Shown here: piece after piece, positions 17,238 through 28,746 of the stretch | How positions within the stretch are numbered: the stretch's first letter is position 1 | Layout of the letters: each line of letters begins with the position of its first letter | DNA from: Cryobacterium breve | GTDB taxonomy: Bacteria > Actinomycetota > Actinomycetes > Actinomycetales > Microbacteriaceae | DNA: 64,000 nt | Direction: 5' to 3' | Assembly (NCBI RefSeq): GCF_004402375.1 | Contig: NZ_SOGJ01000007.1 | Location: 58,232-122,231 of the forward strand | Position numbers and translations under genes: made by a program | The notes under the pieces: generated by a model | The model's input: only the letters and a program-made list of their open reading frames with translations | Database searches by the model: none | Told to the model about the DNA's origin: nothing

Positions 17238-18098
17238 CTAGCGTGCGCTCTGGGGTGCGCTCTGGGGTGCGATCAGGTGCGGCAGGGCGGCGCGGATGCT
17301 GCTGATCACGCCTTCCTCGGAGCTCGACGGCGCCAGATTCACGGCCCGGGCACGGATGCTCGGGTGTGCGTTGGCCATGGCGTAGGAGTGCCCGGCGGCG
17401 TCGAGCATCTCAGCGTCGTTGAGATAGTCGCCGAAGGCCATCGTCTGGTCCCGGCCAATGCCGAGCCGCCGCTGGAGCCGCTCCAGCGCCCTGCCCTTAT
17501 TCGTGCCTCGACGCATCACGTCAACCCAGTCCTTGCCGGAGACCACGACGTCCCCCGGCAGATCGAGCCCGCGCAGCACCGGTCCGCTCCGTGTCTCGGC
17601 GAAAGCCGGGTCGTAGACGGCCAGCTTCAAGATGACGTCGTCGAGGGCGGCCGCCTGAACATCGGCAACGACCTCGACCGCCGCATAGTACCGGCCGATC
17701 TGGTTCACAAACCGCTCATCGCTGCGTTCGATGTAGGCGCTCCGGGCGCCACAGACGACAACACCGAGGTCGGCTCCCGTGGCGGCGACAGTGCGCACCC
17801 AGTCCACGATGGGCGCGATTATCGCGGGCTCGACGGGTTCGACGTCGATGCTGACGCCCCCTTGCACCACGTTGGTACCGTTTTCGGCGATATAGATCAG
17901 GCCTTCATGCTCGCCGAACGTGCGGTGCAGGGTCTGGTACTGGCGACCGCTGGCCGGCACGAACACGATTCCGGCCCGGTGCAGGTCGCTGAGGAGCGGC
18001 CAGAACGACTCGGGCACCTGGCCGGCGTCGTCGAGAAGGGTGCCATCCATGTCCGAAACGATGAGGCGGATGTCGGTGGGCTCTGCTGGACTATTCAT
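17238..18098 (-). CDS. Cof-type HAD-IIB phosphatase
   Basis: A 286-residue haloacid-dehalogenase-superfamily hydrolase. DMDGTLLDD at residues 16-24 is motif I, with nucleophile Asp16 and acid Asp18; PASGRQ is motif II; and AFGDYLNDAEML is motif IV. The large cap insert puts it in the Cof/YbiV group that dephosphorylates sugar phosphates and flavin precursors. ATG 18098 is chosen because homology begins there. The C-terminal end is a short Ala-Pro-Gln-Ser repeat encoded by tggggtgcgctc copies. Confidence 0.88.
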   Translation of the reverse strand: MNSPAEPTDIRLIVSDMDGTLLDDAGQVPESFWPLLSDLHRAGIVFVPASGRQYQTLHRTFGEHEGLIYIAENGTNVVQGGVSIDVEPVEPAIIAPIVDWVRTVAATGADLGVVVCGARSAYIERSDERFVNQIGRYYAAVEVVADVQAAALDDVILKLAVYDPAFAETRSGPVLRGLDLPGDVVVSGKDWVDVMRRGTNKGRALERLQRRLGIGRDQTMAFGDYLNDAEMLDAAGHSYAMANAHPSIRARAVNLAPSSSEEGVISSIRAALPHLIAPQSAPQSAR

Positions 18099-18307
18099 TG
18101 CGGCGGCTTTCGGTCGTTTCTTGCTCCCGCAAGGGTGAGTGGCTGCACACCTTCCTCGGGCTCTGGCGACGACGCTGTCTCTCTTGATGATGTCATCTCT
18201 GCCGGCCCGGCCCGGCGCTCCGCGCGGACTCAGCGCTGGGCACACGGAACCAACGCCCTGATGCCAAACTGGCAGGGTTCACTGTATTAACTGCGAGGAG
18301 CGTTGAC

Positions 18308-21300
18308 GTGCCTGGTTTTGACTTCTTCAGTGGCGAAGGGCTCGTGCGGCCGTTCATCACGGCGGCAGACGCCGAATCCATGGCGGCATCCCTCTTCGGC
18401 GTGACGGGCACGGCCCGTGAACTCGGCAGCCAGCAGGATCGCAACTTCCTGATCAGTACTGAAGATGCTCCAGGCAGTGCTCCAGGCAGTGCTCCAGGCA
18501 GTGCTCCAGGCAGCGACGCGAGCGGCGGCGCCCAGCGTTACGTGCTCAAGGTCGACAACCCAGCCTTCTCCGCCACCGAGCTGGCCGCCCAGGACGCCGT
18601 GATGGTGTTCCTGGCTGCGCGCGGCATGCGCGTGCCGCAGCCGGTGACGGGGCGAAATGGCAGGAGTCGCCAGCACTGGCCGGTAGCGGATGCCGCGCCC
18701 CTCCCGGTGCGCCTGCTCACCTTCCTCGAGGGCCCGTCGCTCGAGGCGCAGGGCCATCTGGCCCCGGCGGTGATCCGGGCGCTCGGCCGGCTCTCGGGCA
18801 CCACGGCGCTGCACCTGCGTGACTTCGCGGCGGAGGGACTCAACCGCACGCTGCAGTGGGACCTGCGCAACGCGAAAGCCGTGATCGACCTCCTGGTGCG
18901 CTGGGTTCCGGCCGCAGAGACCCGGGCGCAGCTGACCGCCATCGCCGAGAGCGCCGCCGTGCGCCTGGCGACCGTGGAATCCTCCCTCCGGTTACAGACG
19001 ATCCACGGAGACATCACCGATGACAACGTGATCTGCACTGTGCAGCCGAACGGTCACCACCTGCCCAAGGGGGTTATCGACTTCGGCGACCTGGGCACCG
19101 GATGGCTGGTGGCGGAGCTGGCGGTCACCGCGGCATCCGTTCTGCATCACGTCCCAAACAATCCGCTGGCGGCCCTCGACCCTATCGTCGCCTTCGACGC
19201 GGTTGTTCCCCTGACCGATGCCGAGATCGTGGCACTCTGGCCGCTGATCGTGCTGCGCGGGGCGGTGCTGGTCGCCAGCGGTGAGCAGCAGGTGCAGATC
19301 GACGCGGAGAATGACTACGCCCGGCACCGGATGGACGCCGAGTGGCGCGTGTTCGCCGCGGCCAGCGCGGTCGGCTGGGAGGAGGCGGAAGTGGCCATCC
19401 GACAGGCACTCGGCCGGCACCCGGCGGGTGCCGAGCCGCGCCCGGCGGGCGCCGAGCCCGAAACTTTCCTCCCGATGATTCCCGCCCTGACCGGCGGTGA
19501 CTACGAGATGCTCGACTTCTCCGTGACCAGCCCGGCGCTGGCGGACGGTCTCTGGCAGGCAGAGGATGCCGAGGCTCAGCTTGCTCGGGCTGCACTCACC
19601 CGGCGCAGCGTGGCCGTCGCCCCCTATGGCCAGTACCGGCTCACCCGTACGCCGCCGCTCGCGCGTCGGGAGCCAGCCACGTTCGCCCTGTTCACCGAGG
19701 TTTTCCTGCCGGCCGGGTCGAAGATCGTGGCGCCCGCTGCAGCGGTGGTCGCCGAAGCCGGTGACGACGACCTGATTCTGACACTGGCCGGTTTCGCCCT
19801 GCGCCTCGGCGGGATCAGGGCGAGCCTGCCGCATGGGGCAGTGGTTGCCGCGGGGGAGCAGATCGGTGTGGCCAGCCCGGTCGGCCGGGTGACCGTGCAG
19901 CAACTGGCCTACCCGGGGCTGGCCGACCCGAGTGCCGTGCCGCGGTTCGTGCCCGGATCCCGCGCCGCCGCGTGGGCAACCCTCGCACCGGACCCGGCGC
20001 GGTTGCTCGGGTTGGCGCCGCGGGCATCCGTCGTCGACCCTGCGGCCGAACTGGCCCGACGCGGCGGTGTGATGGCCGCGGCGCAGGAGAAGTATTACGA
20101 ACGGCCGCCGCAGATCGAGCGCGGTTGGCAGGAGCTGCTCGTCGACACCCACGGGCGCTCCTACGTGGACATGGTCAACAACGTGGCCGTGATCGGGCAC
20201 AGCCACCCCCGGTTCACGCGGGCCGTGAGCGACCAGCTGGCGCTGCTCAACACGAACTCCCGGTTTCTCTACTCGGCGCTGGCCGACCTCTGCGAACGTA
20301 TCGTGGAGAAATCGCCGCACCCGTCCCTCGACACCGTGCTGCTGGTCAACAGCGGCAGCGAGGCCGTGGACCTGGCTCTGCGCCTGGCCCGGATCCACAC
20401 CGGCCGCCGCGACGTCGTCGCTCTGCGCGAGGGGTACCACGGGTGGACGTCGGCCTCCGATGCGGTGTCTACCTCGGCCTTCGACAACCCACACACGGCG
20501 GCCTTCCGGCCCGACTGGGTGCACATCATCGATGCCCCCAACGCCTACCGCGGCACACACCGCGGCACCGGGGCCGCAGTGGAATACGCGGCCGACCTGG
20601 CCCGGCTGCTGGGCGCCCCTGGCGGCCCGGGGGAGAGCCTGGCCGCGTTCATCTCTGAACCCGTGCTGGGCAACGCCGGCGGAGTCGTGCCGCCGGAGGG
20701 CTACCTCGCGCTCGTCTACGAGCAGATCCGTGCCCAGGGAGGGCTGTGCATCGCTGACGAGGTGCAGGTGGGCTACGGGCGTCTGGGCAGCCACTTCTGG
20801 GCTGTGTCGCAGCAGGGCGTCGTGCCCGACATGATCACGGTGGCCAAGGCCATGGGCAACGGGTACCCACTCGGCGCGGTGCTCACCCGCCGCGATATCG
20901 CCGAGTCCCTGGCCAGGGAGGGCAACTTCTTCTCCTCCGCCGGCGGCAGCCCGGTCAGCTGTGTCGCGGGGCTGGCCGTGCTCGACGTCATTCGGGACGA
21001 ATCGTTGCAGCAGAACGCGGAAGCCGTGGGCCGGCATCTGGCGCACCGGCTCGCGGAGCTCGCCGAGCGGCATCCGCTGATCGGAATGGTGCACGGCTTG
21101 GGCCTGTACATGGGGGTGGAACTCGTGCGCGACCGGAAAACCCGGGAACCGGCCACCAACGAGACCGCCGCGATCTGCGAACGGATGCTGGAACTCGGCG
21201 TGATCGTGCAGCCTGCCTCGGAGCGGCAGAACGTGCTGAAGATCAAGCCGCCGCTGTGCCTGAGCCGGGAGAGTGCCGACTTCTTCGTCGACGCCCTCGA

Positions 21301-21325
21301 CGAGGTGCTGCAGGGCGGCTGGTAG
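18308..21325 (+). CDS. Three-domain fusion: APH-like kinase, M23-like domain, class III aminotransferase
   Basis: A 1005-residue protein from GTG 18308 (GAGGAG about 9 bases upstream). Residues 1-340 are an aminoglycoside-phosphotransferase/choline-kinase fold, with HGDITDDN near 232-240 and VIDFGDLG near 256. Residues about 455-540 resemble the M23/LytM beta fold, but the zinc-binding His residues of active peptidases are not visible. Residues 590-1005 are a class III PLP aminotransferase with the PLP lysine at 847 in TVAKAMGNGYPLGAV. Such fusions occur in proteobacteria and actinobacteria; the substrate is unknown. The kinase may phosphorylate an amino alcohol that the C-terminal domain eliminates, as in phosphoethanolamine or phosphohydroxylysine lyases (inference). 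Confidence 0.85.
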   Translation: MPGFDFFSGEGLVRPFITAADAESMAASLFGVTGTARELGSQQDRNFLISTEDAPGSAPGSAPGSAPGSDASGGAQRYVLKVDNPAFSATELAAQDAVMVFLAARGMRVPQPVTGRNGRSRQHWPVADAAPLPVRLLTFLEGPSLEAQGHLAPAVIRALGRLSGTTALHLRDFAAEGLNRTLQWDLRNAKAVIDLLVRWVPAAETRAQLTAIAESAAVRLATVESSLRLQTIHGDITDDNVICTVQPNGHHLPKGVIDFGDLGTGWLVAELAVTAASVLHHVPNNPLAALDPIVAFDAVVPLTDAEIVALWPLIVLRGAVLVASGEQQVQIDAENDYARHRMDAEWRVFAAASAVGWEEAEVAIRQALGRHPAGAEPRPAGAEPETFLPMIPALTGGDYEMLDFSVTSPALADGLWQAEDAEAQLARAALTRRSVAVAPYGQYRLTRTPPLARREPATFALFTEVFLPAGSKIVAPAAAVVAEAGDDDLILTLAGFALRLGGIRASLPHGAVVAAGEQIGVASPVGRVTVQQLAYPGLADPSAVPRFVPGSRAAAWATLAPDPARLLGLAPRASVVDPAAELARRGGVMAAAQEKYYERPPQIERGWQELLVDTHGRSYVDMVNNVAVIGHSHPRFTRAVSDQLALLNTNSRFLYSALADLCERIVEKSPHPSLDTVLLVNSGSEAVDLALRLARIHTGRRDVVALREGYHGWTSASDAVSTSAFDNPHTAAFRPDWVHIIDAPNAYRGTHRGTGAAVEYAADLARLLGAPGGPGESLAAFISEPVLGNAGGVVPPEGYLALVYEQIRAQGGLCIADEVQVGYGRLGSHFWAVSQQGVVPDMITVAKAMGNGYPLGAVLTRRDIAESLAREGNFFSSAGGSPVSCVAGLAVLDVIRDESLQQNAEAVGRHLAHRLAELAERHPLIGMVHGLGLYMGVELVRDRKTREPATNETAAICERMLELGVIVQPASERQNVLKIKPPLCLSRESADFFVDALDEVLQGGW
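18467..18514. repeat. In-frame 12-bp tandem repeat, four copies
   Basis: Four copies of gctccaggcagt (the last ending in c) encode Ala-Pro-Gly-Ser repeats in the kinase domain of the fusion protein, between two expected beta strands. The repeat length keeps frame, so copy-number change would only alter a surface loop. Confidence 0.9.
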
Positions 21326-21345
21326 CGCGCGGAACCGCCAGCCTC

Positions 21346-23733
<2,388 letters not shown>

Positions 23734-23891
23734 CGTGTCTCCCTCGGTTCAGCGGGCTTCCGGCGCGGACTGCATCGGGTGGTTCGATCTAACCAGCTTC
23801 GCGCCAACCTGCCGCTAGCACCAGGATCGTATCTGCATCCCACTGTCAGGAATTCCACTCGCGACTGCGCAAGACTGTAACCCAGGAGTGT

Positions 23892-23920
23892 GTCCTGCCT
23901 CGGCAGGACCCGTCCCTTTT
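23892..23920 (+). terminator. Stem-loop with T-run in the leader of the aldehyde dehydrogenase gene
   Basis: The arms gtcctgc at 23892-23898 and gcaggac at 23903-23909 close a ctcg tetraloop, followed by ccgtcccttttt. It has the form of an intrinsic terminator, but it lies on the plus strand between divergent genes and about 35 bases before the start at 23955. It could attenuate the dehydrogenase transcript. Confidence 0.5.
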
Positions 23921-23954
23921 TCGATCGGCGTTTTTCGACACCTACGGAGAGAAC

Positions 23955-25328
23955 ATGAACAAGTACGCAGTCACGAACCCCGCAACCGGGCTCAGCGAAT
24001 CCAGCTTCCCCCTGGCAACGGATGCCGAGGTCACCGATGCCATCGGGGCTGCGGATCGGGCCCACAAGGAGCTCGCCCGAGGAACGTCGGTTGCCGAACG
24101 GGCAGCCCTGATGCAGCGCGTCGCGGACCTTCACTCCGAGCGGCGTGAGCACCTGGCCGCCGTCATCGTGCGCGAGATGGGCAAGCCCCTCGAGCAGGCC
24201 CTTGGCGAGGTCGATTTCGCGGCGGACATCTACGGGTACTACGCCACCCATGGTGAGGCGTTCCTCGCCGACGAACCCATCGAGCTGCTCAGCGGTGAGG
24301 GATCCGCGTTCATCCGCAACGCCTCCCTGGGTGTACTGCTCGGGGTCATGCCGTGGAACTTCCCGTACTACCAGGTCGCCCGGTTCGCCGGCCCGAACCT
24401 GGTTCTCGGCAACACGATCCTGCTCAAGCACGCCTCGCAATGCCCCGAATCCGCCGCCGCCATCGAGCAGATCTTCACGGATGCCGGATTCCCCCAAGGC
24501 GCGTACCGCAACCTCTACGCGTCCAGTGCTCAGATCGCCGAGATCATCATTCCGGACCCGCGGGTCTGCGGCGTTTCGCTGACCGGTTCGGAGGGCGCGG
24601 GCGCGGCTGTCGCCGAGGTCGCCGGCCGCAACCTTAAGAAGGTCGTGCTCGAATTGGGCGGATCGGACCCGTTCATTGTGCTGAGCACCGACAACCTCGA
24701 AGAAGCCGTGGACGCGGCCGTCGACGCTCGCCTGGACAACTCCGGCCAGTCCTGCAACGCGGCCAAGCGCTTTATCGTGATCGACGGCCTGTTCGACGCC
24801 TTCGTGGAACTCTTCACGGAGAAGATGGCCAGCAATGTGCCGGCAGACCCGACGTCTCCGGAGACGACCCTCGGGCCGCTCTCATCGGTCGGCGCCGCCG
24901 AAGGTCTCGAAGAGCAGCTCCAGCGCGCCGAGACGCAAGGGGCGACGGTCACCCTGCGTGGGCGCCGCGATGGCGCCTTCTTCTCGCCGACGGTGCTCAC
25001 CGGGGTGTCCCCGCAGAGCGACGCCTACCGGGAGGAGTTCTTCGGACCGGTGGCCGCCATCTACCGTGTGCAGAACGAGGCCGAGGCGGTGGAGGTGGCC
25101 AATGACATCCCGTATGGCCTGGGTTCCTACCTCTTCACGACGGATCCGGAGCAGGCCCTGCGGGTCGCCGACCAGATCGAGGCGGGGATGGTCTTCATCA
25201 ACGGCTCACTTCTCGACGGCGCCGAGCTGCCCTTCGGCGGCGTGAAGCGGTCCGGCTTCGGCCGCGAGCTGGGACGCTTCGGCATCGCGGAGTTCGCCAA
25301 CAAGAAGCTCATCCGCATCCTCAAGTAG
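23955..25328 (+). CDS. NAD(P)-dependent aldehyde dehydrogenase (succinate-semialdehyde type)
   Basis: A 457-residue aldehyde dehydrogenase. The catalytic Cys is at 267 in NSGQSCNAAKRF, ELGGSDPF supplies the general-base Glu, and MPWNFPYYQ is the cofactor-binding block. Sequence style (VTNPATG start and the QSCNAAKR block) fits the short bacterial succinate-semialdehyde dehydrogenases. It oxidises an aldehyde to its acid, likely succinate semialdehyde to succinate. The gene stands alone, divergent from the UvrA-like gene. Confidence 0.88.
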   Translation: MNKYAVTNPATGLSESSFPLATDAEVTDAIGAADRAHKELARGTSVAERAALMQRVADLHSERREHLAAVIVREMGKPLEQALGEVDFAADIYGYYATHGEAFLADEPIELLSGEGSAFIRNASLGVLLGVMPWNFPYYQVARFAGPNLVLGNTILLKHASQCPESAAAIEQIFTDAGFPQGAYRNLYASSAQIAEIIIPDPRVCGVSLTGSEGAGAAVAEVAGRNLKKVVLELGGSDPFIVLSTDNLEEAVDAAVDARLDNSGQSCNAAKRFIVIDGLFDAFVELFTEKMASNVPADPTSPETTLGPLSSVGAAEGLEEQLQRAETQGATVTLRGRRDGAFFSPTVLTGVSPQSDAYREEFFGPVAAIYRVQNEAEAVEVANDIPYGLGSYLFTTDPEQALRVADQIEAGMVFINGSLLDGAELPFGGVKRSGFGRELGRFGIAEFANKKLIRILK

Positions 25329-25694
25329 CGCACGGTGGCGCGCTCACCCGTCCATGCGGTGGCGCGCCACCCGCCTGCACCTTCGCCCCTTACGAATTCG
25401 ACGGTGGTTGTGCCTGAATCGGCCCCAAATCCGCCGAGAAACGCGCGACAACCCAGAATCTCCGTCGAATTCGTCGGCCGCCGGGAGATGCTCCTCGCTG
25501 GATGTCCGGCTGCCTCGCGCTCGGTCGGGGTGGGCAGCACCGCCACAGCATCACGGTGAATGCACGTGCAGAACAGCGTTACGTCGGGTGATCCCCAGGT
25601 CAACGGATGGGCAGGTCCCGACGTTGTCGAGCGTGTGAGACTGGGTGGTGAGGTTTCGGGCGCCCCACCTCGACACAGAACAGGACTCACATAT
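25329..25694. other. Intergenic gap
   Basis: It holds inverted-repeat element A copy 3 (25391-25474). The remainder shows no gene; short frames here are not conserved-looking. The promoter of the aldo/keto reductase should lie in its right half. Confidence 0.5.
25391..25474. repeat. Inverted-repeat element, subfamily A, copy 3 (diverged)
   Basis: The left arm starts acgaattcgacgg and then departs from the consensus (tggttgtgcc). The right arm, agaatctccgtcgaattcgt (25455-25474), keeps nearly all of it. The outer 12 bases pair well. It is the most degraded A copy. Confidence 0.75.
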
Positions 25695-26720
25695 ATGCGG
25701 TATCGCACACTCGGCAACAGCGGCGCGGTCGTATCGACCTATGCCCTCGGCACCATGACCTTCGGCGCGGAGGCCGATCAGGAGATGGCGCACACCCTCC
25801 TGGACACGTACCTGGAAGCCGGAGGAACCTTCGTCGACACAGCGGATGTCTACAGTGCCGGCGTCTCAGAGGAAATGATCGGGTCATGGCTGGCGTCGCA
25901 CCCGACCGAGCGAGAGCAGATCGTTCTCGCGACCAAGGGCCGCTTCCCCATGGGCACCGGCCCCAACGATCGGGGAACCAGCCGCCGGCACCTGACCCGG
26001 GCGCTCGACGCTTCGCTGCGCCGACTGGGAACGGATCACGTCGACCTGTATCAACTGCACGCCTGGGACCCGGTCACGCCGCTGGAGGAGACCCTGCGTT
26101 TTCTCGACGACGCCGTCCGAAGCGGAAAGATCGGCTATTACGGCTTCTCCAACTTCCTGGGCTGGCAGCTGACGAAGGCCGTGCACGTGGCGCGGGCGCT
26201 GGGTTTCACTCCGCCGGTCACCGTGCAGCCGCAGTACAGCCTCCTCGTGCGGGAAATCGAATCCGAGATCGTGCCAGCGGCGCTCGACGCGGGCCTGGGG
26301 CTCCTGCCGTGGTCACCGCTCGGAGGAGGATGGTTGTCGGGCAAATACCGTCGCGACACGGATCCGACCGGGGCCACGCGCCTGGGCGAGGACCCCGCGC
26401 GCGGAATGGAAGCCTGGGGACCGCGCAACAAGCAGGAGCGTACCTGGCGGATCATCGACGCTGTCGCCGGGATTGCGGCCGAAATCGGGGCCACGAGTGC
26501 CCAGGTGTCCCTCGCGTGGCTCGAGGTTCAACCGGCGGTGACCTCGGTCATCCTTGGGGCGCGGAGCGTGGAGCAACTCAGTGAGAACCTCTCGGCGGCG
26601 CAGGTGCAGTTGAGCGCTGAGCACCTCGAACAGCTGAGCGCGTTGAGTTCTCCAGTGGTCTCCGACTACCCGTATGGGGAAGCCGCCGACGCTCAACGCT
26701 TCCGCGAGATCGGCTACTAG
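25695..26720 (+). CDS. Aldo/keto reductase
   Basis: A 341-residue NADPH-dependent reductase with the (beta/alpha)8 AKR fold. The tetrad is visible as Asp and Tyr in FVDTADVYSAG, Lys in LATKGRF and His in LYQLHAWD. The C-terminal VILGARSVEQLSENL block binds the cofactor phosphate. ATG 25695 fits the family N-terminus (MRYRTLGNSG). Substrate unknown; general carbonyl detoxification is likely. Confidence 0.9.
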   Translation: MRYRTLGNSGAVVSTYALGTMTFGAEADQEMAHTLLDTYLEAGGTFVDTADVYSAGVSEEMIGSWLASHPTEREQIVLATKGRFPMGTGPNDRGTSRRHLTRALDASLRRLGTDHVDLYQLHAWDPVTPLEETLRFLDDAVRSGKIGYYGFSNFLGWQLTKAVHVARALGFTPPVTVQPQYSLLVREIESEIVPAALDAGLGLLPWSPLGGGWLSGKYRRDTDPTGATRLGEDPARGMEAWGPRNKQERTWRIIDAVAGIAAEIGATSAQVSLAWLEVQPAVTSVILGARSVEQLSENLSAAQVQLSAEHLEQLSALSSPVVSDYPYGEAADAQRFREIGY

Positions 26721-27048
26721 GCCCCGGCGCGGGCGCACGTTGTCCGCTTGACCCAGTGGCCGGCGTAGACAGTGTGGACGGTACCGCGGGGATGTCGGAG
26801 TCGCCGTCCGGGTGCAGGGCGAGACCACGACTACCTCGGGGTGCCTGCCCACACGAATCTTTCGGGGACGGCGTTGCGATATGGCCGAATACCTCGGCTC
26901 CCAAGCCGACGACTTTTGCCGTTTCAGACTTTAGGCTCTCGGCACCGATGCTGTTGATCCGATACTGCTCCTATACCCATTGGAGTATCGACCGGGTTCG
27001 AGATCACTGCTTGCGGCTCCCACGTCGGCGGGAGTAAAGTGCAACCAA
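26721..27048. other. Intergenic gap
   Basis: No gene is recognisable. Its last ten bases form the left half of an ArsR-type operator that spans the next start codon. Confidence 0.5.
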
Positions 27049-27058
27049 ATGGTTGTAC
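27039..27058. promoter_or_regulatory. ArsR-type operator overlapping the regulator start codon
   Basis: GTGCAACCAAATGGTTGTAC is a near-perfect palindrome (one mismatched pair) centred on the ATG at 27049. CAACCA-TGGTTG is the half-site arrangement seen for ArsR regulators paired with AHSA1/SRPBCC genes. Binding here would block initiation of its own operon. Confidence 0.7.
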
Positions 27059-27411
27059 TTAGGCTGCCGGATGACGAAGTGGACCGCATCTTCCACGCAC
27101 TCGCTGATGCGACGCGACGCGACATCGTGATGCGCGTCGTCCAGCGCGAGCATTCCGTGTCGGCGCTCGCCGCGAGCTATGCGATGAGCTTCGCCGCGGT
27201 GCAGAAGCATGTGGCGGTGCTCGAGCGGGCACGCCTCGTCGTCAAGGAGAGACGAGGGAGGGAACAGGTGGTGCACCCGAACCCCGACACCGTGCGCGAG
27301 GCGGCGCGCCTGCTCGAGCACTACGAGGAACTGTGGCGACTTCGCGACCAGAGCATCAGCAAGGTCCTGTCTGAAGACCGAGAAGAAGACCGAGAAGGAG
27401 AGAAATCATGA
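27049..27411 (+). CDS. ArsR-family winged-helix regulator
   Basis: A 120-residue repressor. ALADATRRDIVMRV near residue 15 opens the ArsR helix-turn-helix region, and MSFAAVQKHVAVLERARLV near 50-68 is the recognition helix and wing. No metal-binding ELCVCDL-type Cys box is present, so it does not look like a metal sensor. The C-terminal acidic/basic tail is extended. It overlaps the SRPBCC gene by ATGA, a common pair in which the regulator controls the partner. Confidence 0.9.
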   Translation: MVVLRLPDDEVDRIFHALADATRRDIVMRVVQREHSVSALAASYAMSFAAVQKHVAVLERARLVVKERRGREQVVHPNPDTVREAARLLEHYEELWRLRDQSISKVLSEDREEDREGEKS

Positions 27412-27905
27412 CCGTGATCAGTTCGAACAAGGACACCGAGGCGCTCACCCTCACGTTCGTGGCCGATTTTGACGCGAGTGCAGAGCGGGTGTGGCAGCTC
27501 TGGGAGGACCCGCGCCAGCTCGAGCGCTGGTGGGGTCCGCCCACATGGCCGGCCACCTTCGATCGGCACGACTTCGTGCCCGGCGGGCGTTCGAACTACG
27601 TCATGACCGGACCCGAGGGCGAGAACGGTCCCGGCTGGTGGGTGACCACGGTCATCCAGCGACCCTACCGGCTGGAATTCGAGGACGGCTTCGCCGACGA
27701 GAACGGCGACCCGGTCGTCGAGATGGGGTCGGTGCGGGTGGTCGTGACCCTCGAGGAGATCGACGGTCGCACTCGTATGACCACGGTGTCGACGTTCGCG
27801 AATGTGGAACAGATGCAGCAGATGTCCGAGATGGGGATGGAAGAGGGCATGCGTGAGGCCATGGGGCAGATCGACCGCCTCCTCGCCGAAGACGACAGCG
27901 CCTGA
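27408..27905 (+). CDS. SRPBCC / AHSA1-like domain protein
   Basis: A 165-residue START-like helix-grip protein. The blocks FDASAERVWQLWEDPRQLERWWGPP and WWVTTVIQRPYRLEFEDGF (given in part) are typical of the activator-of-Hsp90-ATPase homology 1 group found behind ArsR regulators. It probably binds a small hydrophobic ligand; the function is otherwise undefined. The start overlaps the arsR stop, so both are translated from one mRNA. Confidence 0.88.
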   Translation: MTVISSNKDTEALTLTFVADFDASAERVWQLWEDPRQLERWWGPPTWPATFDRHDFVPGGRSNYVMTGPEGENGPGWWVTTVIQRPYRLEFEDGFADENGDPVVEMGSVRVVVTLEEIDGRTRMTTVSTFANVEQMQQMSEMGMEEGMREAMGQIDRLLAEDDSA

Positions 27906-28141
27906 GGGGCGCGCGGCCGTGGCGATGGATGCCCGTTGCGGGTCCGATGACGGATTCCCCGTTCGCCGGGAGCCTGGCGACCGCGGAGACGACCGCGGCG
28001 AAGGCGGTGAGGTGCCGCGATCTCGGGGGCACGCGTGACGAATTCGATCTGGGATACGTCTCACAGATGTACGTCTCACGGCGACCCGCGAATTTGCGTG
28101 TGATTGCCGCCTACGAAACACCGACGCGAAACGAGAGTCCA

Positions 28142-28315
28142 ATGAGTGCATCCGACAAGATCCAGAACGCCGCTGAAGACCTCAAGGGCAAGGCCACTGA
28201 GGCAGTGGGCAAGGCAACCAACGACGACTCCAAGGTCGCCGAAGGCCAGGCCGATCAGAGGGCTGCCAGCGCGAAGAAGGCCGGCGAGAACGTCAAGGAC
28301 GTTTTCAAGCGCTGA
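28142..28315 (+). CDS. CsbD family stress protein
   Basis: A 57-residue, highly charged, Ala/Lys/Glu-rich helical protein with the CsbD signature (KIQNAAEDLKGKATEAVGKAT). Family members are abundant general-stress proteins of unknown mechanism. A perfect 14-bp terminator stem follows 23 bases after the stop, so the gene is probably transcribed alone. Confidence 0.9.
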   Translation: MSASDKIQNAAEDLKGKATEAVGKATNDDSKVAEGQADQRAASAKKAGENVKDVFKR

Positions 28316-28746
28316 TTCAGTACCTCAAGGTCACCGCAACGGATGGCGCGGCGCCCCAGCGGGCGTCCGCGCCATCCGTTTGCGTTCGAGCTGACCCGCG
28401 AGCTCACCGGCGACCACGCTCGGGACTGCGACGAACGCACGGTGACATCGGCGCACGCATCCGCGGTGACGTCACCGTCCGCAGCCTCTCGTCCGGCGCG
28501 CACGCGAAGATGCTGACGGAAGGCGGACTCGACGCAGGTCAGGTGGGCTTCGTCGCGGGGCTCGACGCCGACGCCCGTGACGGTCTGCTCGGTGGGGCCG
28601 CCGCCGGCCTCCCTCCTCACGGCGAACCCACACCGCCGCTCGCAGCGGGCCTCGCCGCCCCTCTGTAAGAAATCTGCCTGCAGAGGAGGCGGCCCGTAGG
28701 CGCCAGTCTGACGTGCGCGGAGAACCGGGAGGCAGGGGGCCGGATG
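28316..28746. other. Intergenic stretch after csbD
   Basis: It begins with a strong terminator (28338-28380). From about 28440 to 28668 one plus-strand frame (reading GDIGARIRGDVTVRSL and ending TAA) has protein-like composition but no start codon or known family. It may be a remnant. Confidence 0.35.
28338..28380 (+). terminator. Terminator of csbD
   Basis: The arms aacggatggcgcgg (28338-28351) and ccgcgccatccgtt (28367-28380) pair perfectly over 14 bp, with further cgccc/gggcg pairing inside the loop. Confidence 0.8.

Noticed and set aside
27049-27411. ArsR protein as an arsenic or metal sensor
   Set aside because: It has no Cys pairs at the usual alpha3 or alpha5 metal sites, and the partner is an SRPBCC protein rather than an efflux pump.
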